Below the pieces are notes generated by a model. That model did no database searches. It had not been told where the DNA came from and saw nothing but the letters and a program-made list of their open reading frames with translations. Positions 26,842-36,739 of a stretch of 64,000 nucleotides of DNA are shown piece by piece (the stretch's first letter is position 1; each line of letters opens with the position of its first letter). The DNA lies in assembly GCA_016744415.1 (NCBI GenBank), contig JADGEL010000002.1, positions 434,001 to 498,000 on the forward strand, given 5' to 3'. Both the position numbers and the translations under genes were made by a program. The stretch is from Flavobacteriaceae bacterium (GTDB taxonomy: Bacteria; Bacteroidota; Bacteroidia; Flavobacteriales; Flavobacteriaceae).

Positions 26842-29691
26842 ATGCCAAAAAACAACAACATAAAATCGGTTTTAATTATAGGTTCGGGTCCCATCGTAAT
26901 TGGGCAAGCATGTGAATTTGATTATGCAGGAACGCAGTCAATTCGGTCTATGCGAGAAGAAGGAATTGAAGTAATTTTGATTAATTCAAATCCGGCAACA
27001 ATTATGACAGATCCAACTACTGCGGATCATGTCTATTTAAAACCATTAACTACCAAGTCAATTATTGAGATTTTAAAAATCCATAAAGTGGATGCTGTAT
27101 TACCAACAATGGGTGGGCAAACCGCTTTGAATTTATGTATCGAGGCTGAAGACAAAGGTATTTGGGAAGATTTTAATGTTGAGTTAATTGGAGTTGATGT
27201 TGATGCTATAAAAATTACTGAAGACAGAGAGCTATTTAGAAAATTAATGCTTGAGATTGGGATTCCAATGGCACCTCAAGCGACGGCTACTTCATTTTTA
27301 AAAGGAAAAGAAATTGCACAAGAATTTGGCTTTCCATTGGTGATTAGATCTTCGTTTACTTTAGGTGGAGCTGGAGCTGGAATTGTTTACGAAAAGGAAG
27401 ATTTTGACGAAATGTTAAGTCGTGGTCTAGAGATTTCACCAATTCATGAGGTGATGATTGATAAAGCATTATTAGGATGGAAAGAATATGAGTTAGAGTT
27501 GCTTAGAGATAAGAATGATAATGTAGTGATTATTTGTACGATTGAGAATATGGATCCGATGGGGATCCATACAGGTGATTCTATTACAGTTGCTCCTGCA
27601 ATGACTTTGAGTGATACTACTTTTCAAAGAATGCGCGATATGGCAATCCATATGATGCGTTCTATTGGTGATTTTGCAGGTGGATGTAATGTTCAGTTTG
27701 CAGTATCTCCAGACGAAAAAGAAGATATAATTGCTATTGAAATAAATCCTAGAGTTTCTAGATCATCAGCATTGGCATCAAAAGCAACAGGATATCCTAT
27801 TGCAAAAATTGCAACAAAATTGGCTATCGGCTACCACTTAGATGAGGTTAATAATCAAATTACAAAAACTACTTCGGCCTTATTTGAGCCAACATTGGAT
27901 TATGTGATTGTAAAGATTCCTCGTTGGAATTTCGACAAGTTCGAAGGATCTAATAGAACCCTTGGATTGCAAATGAAATCTGTAGGTGAAGTGATGGGAA
28001 TTGGACGTTCATTTAAAGAAGCGTTGCACAAAGCAACGCAATCTTTAGAAATAAAACGTAACGGTATTGGTGCAGACGGTAAAGGCGAAACTAGCTATGA
28101 TAAAATTATAGATAAACTAAAAAATCCAAGTTGGGATCGTGTGTTTGTAATTTATGATGCTATAGTAATGGGGATTTCTTTAAGCACCATTCATGAGATC
28201 ACAAAAATTGATTATTGGTTTTTAAAGCAATACGAAGAATTATATGCAATTGAGCAAGAAATTTCAAAATATAATTTAGATACGCTACCAAAAGAATTGT
28301 TGTTAGAAGCAAAAAAAAGTGGTTATGGCGACCGTCAAATTGCGCATATGTTGCGATGCTTAGAAAGCAAAGTATACAATAAGCGTCAAGAGCTTGACAT
28401 CAATCGGGTATTTAAATTAGTAGACACCTGTGCGGCAGAATTCAATGCAGAGACTCCTTATTATTATTCTACCTTTGAAAGCAGTATGACTGTTGAAAGG
28501 AAAGCTTATGCAGATAATGAATCTATAGCTTCTGATAAAAAGAAAATAATTGTCTTAGGTTCTGGTCCAAATAGAATAGGGCAAGGAATTGAATTTGATT
28601 ATTGCTGTGTTCATGGTGTTCTAGCTGCTCGAGAAGCGGGATATGAAACCATTATGATTAACTGTAATCCAGAAACAGTTTCTACAGATTTTGATGTTTC
28701 TGATAAACTCTATTTTGAGCCTGTTTTTTGGGAACATATTTATGACATCATCCAACATGAAAAACCCGAAGGAGTAATTGTTCAGTTGGGAGGGCAAACT
28801 GCTTTGAAATTAGCTGAGAAATTAGAAAAATATGGAATCAAAATTATAGGAACGAGTTTTGAAGCCTTAGATTTAGCAGAAGACAGAGGGCGTTTTTCTG
28901 AGTTGCTGGTTGATTTAAAAATACCATTCCCAGAATTTGGAACAGCAACAACTGCTGACGAAGCTCTTGCAATTGCAGATGATTTAGATTTTCCAATTCT
29001 AGTAAGACCCTCTTATGTTTTAGGAGGACAGGGGATGAAAATTGTAATTAACAAAGAAGAATTAGAAAAAACAGTAGTTGATTTACACCGTAAAATGCCA
29101 GGAAATGTTTTACTCTTAGATCATTATTTAGACGGGGCTATCGAAGCCGAAGCAGATGCAATTTGTGATGTTGACGGAAATGTTTATATCATCGGAATTA
29201 TGGAGCATATTGAACCTTGTGGTGTGCATTCCGGAGATTCAAACGCTACTCTACCTCCGTTTAATTTGGGAGAATTTGTGATGCAGCAAATTAAAGATCA
29301 TACCCAGAAAATTGCAATCGCTTTAAAAACTGTTGGACTGATTAACATTCAATTCGCAATTAAAGATGATACTGTTTTTATTATTGAAGCTAACCCGAGA
29401 GCATCTAGAACAGTGCCATTTATTGCAAAAGCATATCAAGAACCTTATGTGAATTATGCAACGAAAGTAATGCTAGGTGCTAACAAGGTAACAGACTTTA
29501 CTTTTAATCCAAAGTTATCTGGCTATGCCATAAAACAACCAGTATTCTCATTTAATAAATTCCCGAATGTCGATAAAAATTTAGGCCCAGAAATGAAATC
29601 AACAGGTGAGAGTATTTTATTTATTGATAGCTTAAAGGATGATGCGTTCTACGAATTGTATTCTAGACGTAAAATGTACTTGAGTAAATAG
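26842..29691 (+). CDS. carB: Carbamoyl phosphate synthetase large subunit, short form
   Basis: CarB makes carbamoyl phosphate from ammonia, bicarbonate and two ATP for arginine and pyrimidine synthesis. The 949-residue protein contains both duplicated ATP-grasp halves: IGSGPIVIGQACEFDYAG at 12-29 and LGSGPNRIGQGIEFDYC near 573-589, with GGQTALN/GGQTALK in each half. It ends near the close of the second synthetase unit, about 120 residues shorter than the 1073-residue E. coli enzyme, so the C-terminal MGS-like allosteric domain is missing. This short form is, to my knowledge, usual in Flavobacteria. carA is not adjacent. Confidence 0.95.
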   Translation: MPKNNNIKSVLIIGSGPIVIGQACEFDYAGTQSIRSMREEGIEVILINSNPATIMTDPTTADHVYLKPLTTKSIIEILKIHKVDAVLPTMGGQTALNLCIEAEDKGIWEDFNVELIGVDVDAIKITEDRELFRKLMLEIGIPMAPQATATSFLKGKEIAQEFGFPLVIRSSFTLGGAGAGIVYEKEDFDEMLSRGLEISPIHEVMIDKALLGWKEYELELLRDKNDNVVIICTIENMDPMGIHTGDSITVAPAMTLSDTTFQRMRDMAIHMMRSIGDFAGGCNVQFAVSPDEKEDIIAIEINPRVSRSSALASKATGYPIAKIATKLAIGYHLDEVNNQITKTTSALFEPTLDYVIVKIPRWNFDKFEGSNRTLGLQMKSVGEVMGIGRSFKEALHKATQSLEIKRNGIGADGKGETSYDKIIDKLKNPSWDRVFVIYDAIVMGISLSTIHEITKIDYWFLKQYEELYAIEQEISKYNLDTLPKELLLEAKKSGYGDRQIAHMLRCLESKVYNKRQELDINRVFKLVDTCAAEFNAETPYYYSTFESSMTVERKAYADNESIASDKKKIIVLGSGPNRIGQGIEFDYCCVHGVLAAREAGYETIMINCNPETVSTDFDVSDKLYFEPVFWEHIYDIIQHEKPEGVIVQLGGQTALKLAEKLEKYGIKIIGTSFEALDLAEDRGRFSELLVDLKIPFPEFGTATTADEALAIADDLDFPILVRPSYVLGGQGMKIVINKEELEKTVVDLHRKMPGNVLLLDHYLDGAIEAEADAICDVDGNVYIIGIMEHIEPCGVHSGDSNATLPPFNLGEFVMQQIKDHTQKIAIALKTVGLINIQFAIKDDTVFIIEANPRASRTVPFIAKAYQEPYVNYATKVMLGANKVTDFTFNPKLSGYAIKQPVFSFNKFPNVDKNLGPEMKSTGESILFIDSLKDDAFYELYSRRKMYLSK

Positions 29692-29774
29692 TATAGTTGT
29701 GTATATCAATACTTCTATTATTTATTGACTAAACGACACTTATTCATTAAAATAAAAGCTTCAACTAAAATTGC

Positions 29775-29804
29775 TTGCCTACAAGAGCTATTATTTTATC
29801 TTTG
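29775..29804 (+). promoter_or_regulatory. Promoter of the GlmU-like gene
   Basis: TTG (29775-29777), 19 bases, TATCTTTG (29797-29804); start codon 17 bases downstream. Confidence 0.7.
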
Positions 29805-29820
29805 TTAAAAACAAATTGAA

Positions 29821-30996
29821 ATGAATTATATTTTGTTTGATGGTGCTGTTAGAAATGCACTATTACCATTTACTTATACACGCCCTGTTGCTGATATTAG
29901 AATCGGAATCTTAACCATCCGCGAAAAATGGGAAAAAAGATTAGGTTTAACCACCACTACACTTACCGAAGAATACTTGAGTAAAAAGTATCCAATGGTA
30001 GAAATGGAAAAAAACATCATGCTAAATGCATCCTTTTTACCTACGGATGAGTTGGTAGCACAAATAAAAAATCTAACTGAAAATCAAGCTATATTTTTAA
30101 AAGAGGAAGTGGTTGCTTTTTTTGCTACAGACTCTCAAGAAGATACTGATTTTGATAATTACGAACAATTAGCTTATCAAGGCGAATTACTTCATATAAA
30201 AAACACCTGGGATATTTTCTCTAAAAATTCTGAAGCAATTCAACAAGATTTTGATTTTTTAACTGCTGGAAGAAAATCAGCAGAAATTCCTGAAACAGTT
30301 CATTGTTTTAACAAAAAAAATATTTTTGTAGAAGAAGGTGCTCAATTGAGTTTGGCATCTTTAAATGCGACTGATGGCCCTATATATATAGGTAAAGATA
30401 CTTTGGTAATGGAGGCTTGTACTATTAGAGGTCCATTTGCTTTATGCGAAAAGGCAATTTTAAAAATGGGGGCAAAGATTTACAAAGGCACTACAATAGG
30501 TCCAAAATGTACTGTTGGAGGCGAAGTCAATAACGTTGTCTTTTTTGCACATTCTAATAAAAGTCATGAAGGCTATTTAGGAAATGCTGTTTTGGGTGAA
30601 TGGTGTAATATTGGCGCAGATACTAACAATTCTAATTTAAAGAATAATTATGCTGAAGTAAAATTATGGTCTTACGAAACCAAACGATTTGCCAAAACAG
30701 GATTACAATTTTGTGGTTTAATGATGGGAGATCATTCTAAATGTGGCATCAATACCATGTTTAATACCGGAACTGTGATCGGTGTAAGTGCGAATATTTT
30801 TGGAGCTGGATTTCCGCGCAATTTTGTCCCTTCATTTTCATGGGGTGGTGGCGCAGGTTATAGCACTTATAGAATGAACAAAGTTTCTGAAGTTGCAAAA
30901 GTGGTTATGAAACGAAAAGGAATTGATTTTGATGAGCAGGAAGAAAAAATTCTATCTCATGTTTTTGAAATTTCTAAAAAGTTTCGAAATTTTTAA
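29821..30996 (+). CDS. GlmU-like putative sugar nucleotidyltransferase with beta-helix domain
   Basis: A 391-residue two-domain protein. The N-terminal part (MNYILFDGAVRNALLPFTYT... PVADIRIGILTIREKWEK) aligns with the nucleotidyltransferase half of GlmU-family proteins but lacks the GlmU signature LAAGxGxRM loop. From about 170 the sequence becomes a left-handed beta-helix (IYIGKDTLVMEACTIRGPF, then AKIYKGTTIGPKCTVGGEV) as in acyltransferase domains, ending with a helical cap. Bacteroidota annotate this as a GlmU family protein without proven function. It is convergent with cdd. Confidence 0.85.
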   Translation: MNYILFDGAVRNALLPFTYTRPVADIRIGILTIREKWEKRLGLTTTTLTEEYLSKKYPMVEMEKNIMLNASFLPTDELVAQIKNLTENQAIFLKEEVVAFFATDSQEDTDFDNYEQLAYQGELLHIKNTWDIFSKNSEAIQQDFDFLTAGRKSAEIPETVHCFNKKNIFVEEGAQLSLASLNATDGPIYIGKDTLVMEACTIRGPFALCEKAILKMGAKIYKGTTIGPKCTVGGEVNNVVFFAHSNKSHEGYLGNAVLGEWCNIGADTNNSNLKNNYAEVKLWSYETKRFAKTGLQFCGLMMGDHSKCGINTMFNTGTVIGVSANIFGAGFPRNFVPSFSWGGGAGYSTYRMNKVSEVAKVVMKRKGIDFDEQEEKILSHVFEISKKFRNF

Positions 30997-31011
30997 ACTT
31001 AAAGCACTTAA

Positions 31012-31021
31012 TAGATTCCCG
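31012..31021. repeat. Short copy of the intergenic repeat (copy D)
   Basis: TAGATTCCCG in the 60-base gap between the convergent GlmU-like and cdd genes repeats the first ten bases of copy C (18286-18295). Confidence 0.3.
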
Positions 31022-31056
31022 CATACAAGGAAAACAATCTTGTAGTGAATTAAATT

Positions 31057-31539
31057 TTACAAAAAAGACTTATCAAAAGCTAAAGGAAGCAGGTCATGTA
31101 GCGAATCCGTTTTAATGATTTGTCCAGTTTCTCCCATAAAATAAATTTCGATATCCTCTTCTTGCTTTATTTCATATTCCGACAAAGCTTGACGGCATCC
31201 TCCACATGGAGCAACAGGTTTTGTTACCGGATTTTCTTTAGAGCTCGCAGTTATAGCAATAATCTTAATCTTAACGTTTGGAAATCTTGAAGCGGCTTGC
31301 CAAACAGCTACACGCTCTGCACACATCCCCGAAGGGTATGCTGCATTTTCTTGATTATTACCTGTAATTACTTCATTGTTTTCTAATAAAAAAGCAGTGC
31401 CAACATGAAATTTAGAATAAGGTGCATAGGCTGTTTTTCGAATCTTTACCGCCTCATTCATCAACATCTGAACTTCATTCGGCAATTCATCTACCAAATC
31501 AAAAATAGTAATAGGTGTTGTAATTTCAAGTTTCTTCAT
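31057..31539 (-). CDS. cdd: Cytidine deaminase
   Basis: The 160-residue enzyme deaminates cytidine and deoxycytidine to uridine forms in pyrimidine salvage. The zinc motif is complete: CAERVAVWQA (Cys plus catalytic Glu, about 73-82) and PCGGCRQALSEY (about 111-122, two more Cys). The preceding PYSKFHVGTAFLL and NQENAAYPSGM are substrate-contact segments. It is the third gene of a minus-strand unit, 15 bases after porV, so a salvage enzyme is carried in the T9SS operon; this gene order is common in Flavobacteria. Confidence 0.95.
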   Translation of the reverse strand: MKKLEITTPITIFDLVDELPNEVQMLMNEAVKIRKTAYAPYSKFHVGTAFLLENNEVITGNNQENAAYPSGMCAERVAVWQAASRFPNVKIKIIAITASSKENPVTKPVAPCGGCRQALSEYEIKQEEDIEIYFMGETGQIIKTDSLHDLLPLAFDKSFL

Positions 31540-31554
31540 AAAAAAAATTAGCTA

Positions 31555-32718
31555 TTAATAATCTTCGTAAACATCGCCAAAGTTGAAGGCAAATGAGAAT
31601 CGCAATGTGTTTTCAAGGGGGTTGTTTACATCTGAGGCGTTGAATAAATACGACACGTCTAACTCCGCAGATCTAAATCTAAACCCTGCACCAATAGTAA
31701 AAAATTGTCTTGCTCCTTTTAAATCACTTTCATGAAAATAACCTGTACGCAATGCAAAGGCATTGTTATACATATACTCTACCCCCAAAGCCCAAGTGAC
31801 TTCGGCAAGTTCTTCGCTAAATCCATCAGGAGCATCTCCAAATGATTGAAACATACCTTTGGCAAAACCTACATTATCATCTTTGCCTTTTATAATTTCA
31901 TCTGGTGTTAATGGATCATCATCATGATCTCCATAAATTGGTGGAGTTGGCACCAATAATTTGGTAAATTCTAGCATAGTATTAATTCTGTTGTAATCAT
32001 CTAATACAAAATCAAATCCACCACCCAATTTTAAATTGGTTGGTACAAAATTTTCTGAACCTCCGTCAGTATAAGTAACTTTAGGTCCAATGTTTGCGAT
32101 GTTAAATCCACCTCTCCAACGTCCGTTAAAGTTACCATAGTTTTGCTCATCTGTTTGGAAATATCCGGAAACACCCACCGTAAATGTATTTACTGGATTT
32201 ATGCTAGCATCAGCTGATTTAATTCCCAAATCTGATCGAATATAACTCATGGCTACACCCATTCCAAAATAATCACTCAGCTTCAATGAATAAGATCCAT
32301 CTAAAGAAAACTCATTTAGTTTTTCAGTCCCAATTGGAAATCCTCCTCCATCAGTCAACTCAATTTCACCTAAGTTAAAATATTTTAAACTTGCTGCCCA
32401 AGCACTACGATCATTAATTCTATTTGCAACTGTAAATCCTCCTAAAAAAATATCATTGGTCAATTCTCTTAACCAAGGTGTGTATATAATACCCACTTTG
32501 TATTGGCTATTCATAAAAGAAAACTTTGCAGGATTGTGATGTAATGAGTTTGCATCTGGCGATGTTGCCACCCCTACATCTCCCATACCTCCAGCACGTG
32601 CATCAGGTGTGATTAATAAAAAAGGTGCTGCTGTAGTAATTGGATTAGGCTCGTCTTGTGCTTTGATTGCCGGTATTACGAATAAGATTGCAACGATTGC
32701 AATTGCTATATTTTTCAT
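31555..32718 (-). CDS. porV: Type IX secretion outer-membrane protein PorV
   Basis: A 387-residue outer-membrane beta-barrel. The signal peptide is IAIAIVAILFVIPAIKAQ, and the mature start TTAAPFLLITPDARAGGMGD is the conserved PorV N terminus. The rest is repeated amphipathic strands ending in an aromatic-rich terminal strand (LRFSFAFNFGDVYEDY). PorV picks up T9SS substrates from the translocon and delivers them to the PorU sortase in the attachment complex. It is 40 bases downstream of porU. Together with the sorting domains seen on other genes here it shows an active T9SS. Confidence 0.95.
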   Translation of the reverse strand: MKNIAIAIVAILFVIPAIKAQDEPNPITTAAPFLLITPDARAGGMGDVGVATSPDANSLHHNPAKFSFMNSQYKVGIIYTPWLRELTNDIFLGGFTVANRINDRSAWAASLKYFNLGEIELTDGGGFPIGTEKLNEFSLDGSYSLKLSDYFGMGVAMSYIRSDLGIKSADASINPVNTFTVGVSGYFQTDEQNYGNFNGRWRGGFNIANIGPKVTYTDGGSENFVPTNLKLGGGFDFVLDDYNRINTMLEFTKLLVPTPPIYGDHDDDPLTPDEIIKGKDDNVGFAKGMFQSFGDAPDGFSEELAEVTWALGVEYMYNNAFALRTGYFHESDLKGARQFFTIGAGFRFRSAELDVSYLFNASDVNNPLENTLRFSFAFNFGDVYEDY

Positions 32719-32758
32719 TTATTTTATTATTTAATAGGTGAACAAATATCTACTTTTT

Positions 32759-35700
32759 TTATTGAAGTATGACTAACTTCTCATACTTTTCTGCCTTAAC
32801 ATCAGATAAGACACTTCTTACATTTAATTTATATACATAAACTCCTTTTCCTATCTTATCTCCAAAATCGTCTAATCCATCCCAAGTTACTGAGCGTGAA
32901 AGATTTCCGGTTGACTGTACTGTTTCATTGATGGTCTTTACTAATTTACCTGAAACAGTAAAAATTTGAACTTGAACTTCTAAAGACTCATTTGGTTTGT
33001 TATGATTAAACCAAAACTCGGTATAGTTTACAAATGGATTTGGGTAATTCAACACATTATCCAACACCATTTCAGAGTCATTAACAACCACAAATGTTAA
33101 CGTAGCACAGGACACATTATTGTATGTATCCCAAGCACATAATTCAACAGTATGTAAACCCGCTTTTAAATTTCTAAAAGGGAACTTTGCTGACCCTTTA
33201 GTATAATCATTTAACTCGGTTTGATAAAAGTCATTTAAGATATACGGATTCCCAGCATCGTCATCTAAAACAGCTACAATATCATGATCTACTGCTGTGA
33301 TAGAAGTGTTAATTCCGTTTTCATCTTCTAGAACTGCCAACAAAAATGGAGATGCGTTGGTATTGCCTCCGTCCACAAATGTTTCATCGTTCATATATAA
33401 TTGAATCTGAGGCCCTTGATTATCTTCAGGGGCATTTTCATTAATACCACCAATGATAATATCAAAATTATAACCTGCTTTGTCTACAACATTGTCATCA
33501 GAATAAAAGCTAATTTTTCCCTCACCATACGCAATTCGTAAATCACGAGGAGCAATAAAATCAAAAGTAAATTGACCATTTTCTACAGAAGCTAACCCTC
33601 TAAATATTTTACTTTCTAAGGCATCGAACTCCATGTAAATTCCATGATTATCATTATTCAACGTTGTTTTGTTCAATGGTTTGTCAAAAACGATGGTTGA
33701 TAATTCTCCGTTATAATCTGTCAATAATTCACCCGTGGGAGTAGTTACAATTCCGTCAAAAGTGACATGAGACAATGCCTTAATAGTATCTATTGATTGT
33801 GTGATATCAACTCCATTCATTCTTGTTAATTTAATATCAGCTTTAGGTACTGCTAATTCCATAGCGGGGTCACCCAAGTAATAAATAAACAGCCTTTGTG
33901 AAGTTGAAAACTGATTTTTAATTTCCATTAACCCTTCAGAAATTGTTAAATCATTGTCATCAAATTTTAATAAGACTTTCATTAATCGTTCATTAAAAAC
34001 ACGCCCTACGTTTATATAAATTTCGCGTGTTGTTGTAATTAATGAAATAGAACCTCCACTTTCATTCCACACTAAAAATTCACCTCCAGACAATCGTAAT
34101 GGGTTATCAAATCTAGAAAACTCACAAGTTATAGTAATGATTAGTGGAATTTCATTGTAATTGTTTAAAGCACTTACTAAAGGAATATCTAATATTCGTT
34201 CAGAAGCCCATCCGTCTTCACCGCCGTGTCCAAAATAATTTAATAATAAAGTTCCTCTTTCTAAAGTTCGTTCTATTTCATCATACACGTCTGGGTAGCG
34301 TTCACCACCTGCTGTAGTTTCTTGCACATAAGCATCTGCATATATTTTCTTTACATTCAATAATGGTTTTCTATCGTTGATAGAATCTGCTATCCGCTCC
34401 ATACTCGATTGTAAAATGGCCTCTGTCGAAACATCTAAATCATCAGCAACTACGGTTACAAGATTTCGCCAATCACCAAAAGAATTAGCCCCGTTGTAAT
34501 TGATTATTTTATCAATTGCTTGTGAAGCTTGTAAAGTTGTGGTAATCGGAATTCTTCCTGTGGCAACATCTTGCTTATCAGTTGATGATAACAAACCCTC
34601 GTTTGGATCCATCATTCCATAATAATCATCTGTCATATAAGAAGTTGCTAAATTGAAACTTTCGAAAGCTAAAAATACAGGTACAATATTATTATTGCCT
34701 GTAATCCTATCTTTATAATCATAGGAAGCATCACCAAACAAACATAGGTATTTTATTCTTTTATCTGGCGTTGTAGCATTGTCATATAAATATTTTGCAA
34801 AATCTCTAATGGCCGTCAAATCTGGACTCCCTGAAGAAAATTCATTATAAATTTGATTGATATCAACCACCTCAACTGTCAAACCTCTTTGACGATGAAA
34901 ATCGGCTAAGCGTTCGACTTCGCCCATTAAATAATCACGAGTTACAATAACATAATCAATATCTTCTAAAGCATGTAAATTTTGATTACTCACTACCCTA
35001 TTTTGAATCGAGTTAGGCTCATAATAATTAGCATCATTTAAACTTACATATTCTTTTAGTATACCCGCGTTTGCATTGAATTCAAAATCACCAGTACCAA
35101 CTTGATTTGTTACTCTAATAGGGTTTGTATAATTTGTTACATCCCAAACTTCTGTTGCATTCTGAATTTGATATTGCGAAATACCTGTTGCATTTGCTAC
35201 ATCAAAGCTTCGAAAACCAAATTGCAAATCGGTATTAATTAATTTCTTTTTTCCTACAACTTCAATAAAATCTAGAAATGATTTGGCTGAAGGATTACCA
35301 TTATTATTATAGGTAACAACTACTGAAACAGCATCACCAGTCATCGGAATTGTACCTGTTCCTTCTCTTGCAAAAGCGTGAATTAAACTACCTAATGTTC
35401 TTGCAGGAAAATTTAAATTTACTATTTCTTGTCCATTAACTGTAAAACTCATTGAAGATGTAGAATATGAATCTGCAACCCCACGAACACGAATACTAAT
35501 ATCTTGAGAGCTATCAATATTTTCGAAAGGAATGGTAAAAGTTTGCGTTTCTTCATAAGAAAAATCTTCGCCAAACCATTGCTGACCAACAAATAGTATA
35601 TTTACTTCATCCTTTTCGTGAAAAGTGTAATCATTATAATTAGTGATTTGCTGAGAAGGCGTACCTACTATAGGTGTGTCATCCTGAATTCTTTTACCAA

Positions 35701-36556
35701 CATCTCCACTAACTGTCACAAAGTAAAAAGCTTCTTCAGAATAAATATTAAATTGATGTTGTGCTGTATTTGCAGTTGGCACAGGGTTCCATTTATGAGG
35801 TCCCTTAGCATAAAACAAAATATAATCATTATTATCAAAATTACCATCATCTTCGCCACTCACAAAAATGGCGTTTTCTTCTAAATCATCATATCTAAAA
35901 TCACTATTTAATTGAGGGAGCATTGCACCGCCATTTCCATAAATTTTAATATTTTTCGGATTTACATTGTTTACGTCCATCCCCAAACTTTGCAAAAAAG
36001 AGCGACTTATTTTAAAAACTCCTGTAGTATCTACCGAAAACTTATACCAATTACCCGACGACAAAACAGAATTATAAGCTCTGTTATTAGTTGAGTTTCT
36101 ATTAGATATTTCGTTTTGTAATTCATATTCTAAAGTAAATGATGTGACTTTTTTTACCAAGGATCCTTCTTTAATTAAAGGGGTCATCTGTAAAATAACT
36201 TTAGATTCATTTCTTAATTTAGCAATCTCAACACTACTTATTAATTCTGAAGAAATCTTTTCAAGGTTTAATTGGCTTGCAATATCAGTCGTTAAAACTT
36301 CATATTGCACATTTGTTATCTTATAAGACTTAACCGAAAACCCATTTGCAATAGGCCATGTTTCAGAATAACTTGGATTTTGATTATTATCTAAAAATTG
36401 GTTTTCAATAGTAGGAATTAAAAGTTGATTGTTCCTACTTGTAAAAACGGAAGATTCATTCCACTTTAAGCTAATTTTCTTTGTCTCAACATTTTGAGAA
36501 AAACTTATAAAAGATGAAAAAAATACAGTAAGAAGAAGATAGTTTAGTTTATTCAT
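32759..36556 (-). CDS. porU: Type IX secretion sortase PorU (gingipain-like C25 family)
   Basis: The 1265-residue surface protein cleaves T9SS sorting domains and attaches cargo to the cell-surface lipopolysaccharide. A signal peptide (LLTVFFSSFISFSQ) starts it. The C25-like catalytic domain lies roughly at 530-890, with the catalytic His in LLNYFGHGGEDGW and the catalytic Cys in IITITCEFSRFDNP. The C terminus (LNYPNPFVNYTEFWF through VLQ) resembles a T9SS sorting domain but is retained in mature PorU in known systems. The length fits Flavobacterial PorU. It heads the porU-porV-cdd unit and is divergent from gldJ. Confidence 0.95.
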   Translation of the reverse strand: MNKLNYLLLTVFFSSFISFSQNVETKKISLKWNESSVFTSRNNQLLIPTIENQFLDNNQNPSYSETWPIANGFSVKSYKITNVQYEVLTTDIASQLNLEKISSELISSVEIAKLRNESKVILQMTPLIKEGSLVKKVTSFTLEYELQNEISNRNSTNNRAYNSVLSSGNWYKFSVDTTGVFKISRSFLQSLGMDVNNVNPKNIKIYGNGGAMLPQLNSDFRYDDLEENAIFVSGEDDGNFDNNDYILFYAKGPHKWNPVPTANTAQHQFNIYSEEAFYFVTVSGDVGKRIQDDTPIVGTPSQQITNYNDYTFHEKDEVNILFVGQQWFGEDFSYEETQTFTIPFENIDSSQDISIRVRGVADSYSTSSMSFTVNGQEIVNLNFPARTLGSLIHAFAREGTGTIPMTGDAVSVVVTYNNNGNPSAKSFLDFIEVVGKKKLINTDLQFGFRSFDVANATGISQYQIQNATEVWDVTNYTNPIRVTNQVGTGDFEFNANAGILKEYVSLNDANYYEPNSIQNRVVSNQNLHALEDIDYVIVTRDYLMGEVERLADFHRQRGLTVEVVDINQIYNEFSSGSPDLTAIRDFAKYLYDNATTPDKRIKYLCLFGDASYDYKDRITGNNNIVPVFLAFESFNLATSYMTDDYYGMMDPNEGLLSSTDKQDVATGRIPITTTLQASQAIDKIINYNGANSFGDWRNLVTVVADDLDVSTEAILQSSMERIADSINDRKPLLNVKKIYADAYVQETTAGGERYPDVYDEIERTLERGTLLLNYFGHGGEDGWASERILDIPLVSALNNYNEIPLIITITCEFSRFDNPLRLSGGEFLVWNESGGSISLITTTREIYINVGRVFNERLMKVLLKFDDNDLTISEGLMEIKNQFSTSQRLFIYYLGDPAMELAVPKADIKLTRMNGVDITQSIDTIKALSHVTFDGIVTTPTGELLTDYNGELSTIVFDKPLNKTTLNNDNHGIYMEFDALESKIFRGLASVENGQFTFDFIAPRDLRIAYGEGKISFYSDDNVVDKAGYNFDIIIGGINENAPEDNQGPQIQLYMNDETFVDGGNTNASPFLLAVLEDENGINTSITAVDHDIVAVLDDDAGNPYILNDFYQTELNDYTKGSAKFPFRNLKAGLHTVELCAWDTYNNVSCATLTFVVVNDSEMVLDNVLNYPNPFVNYTEFWFNHNKPNESLEVQVQIFTVSGKLVKTINETVQSTGNLSRSVTWDGLDDFGDKIGKGVYVYKLNVRSVLSDVKAEKYEKLVILQ

Positions 36557-36677
36557 ATCACACTAGTAAACGCATAAATTTATTAGATATTTTAATGCTT
36601 TGCAACAATACACATAATAATAAAAAAAAACAATCGTTATACTAAAACAAAAGCGCAAATACATTTCTTAAAAAAAC

Positions 36678-36707
36678 TTGCAAAAAATATTAATTGGTGT
36701 ATCTTGC
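36678..36707 (+). promoter_or_regulatory. Promoter of gldJ
   Basis: TTG (36678-36680), 19 bases, TATCTTGC (36700-36707), close to TAnnTTTG. The start codon at 36740 is 32 bases downstream. The 183-base gap also carries the porU start; I see only a weak -7 box on that strand. Confidence 0.6.
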
Positions 36708-36739
36708 GCACTAATGAAACCCTAAAGTAGATAAGGACT

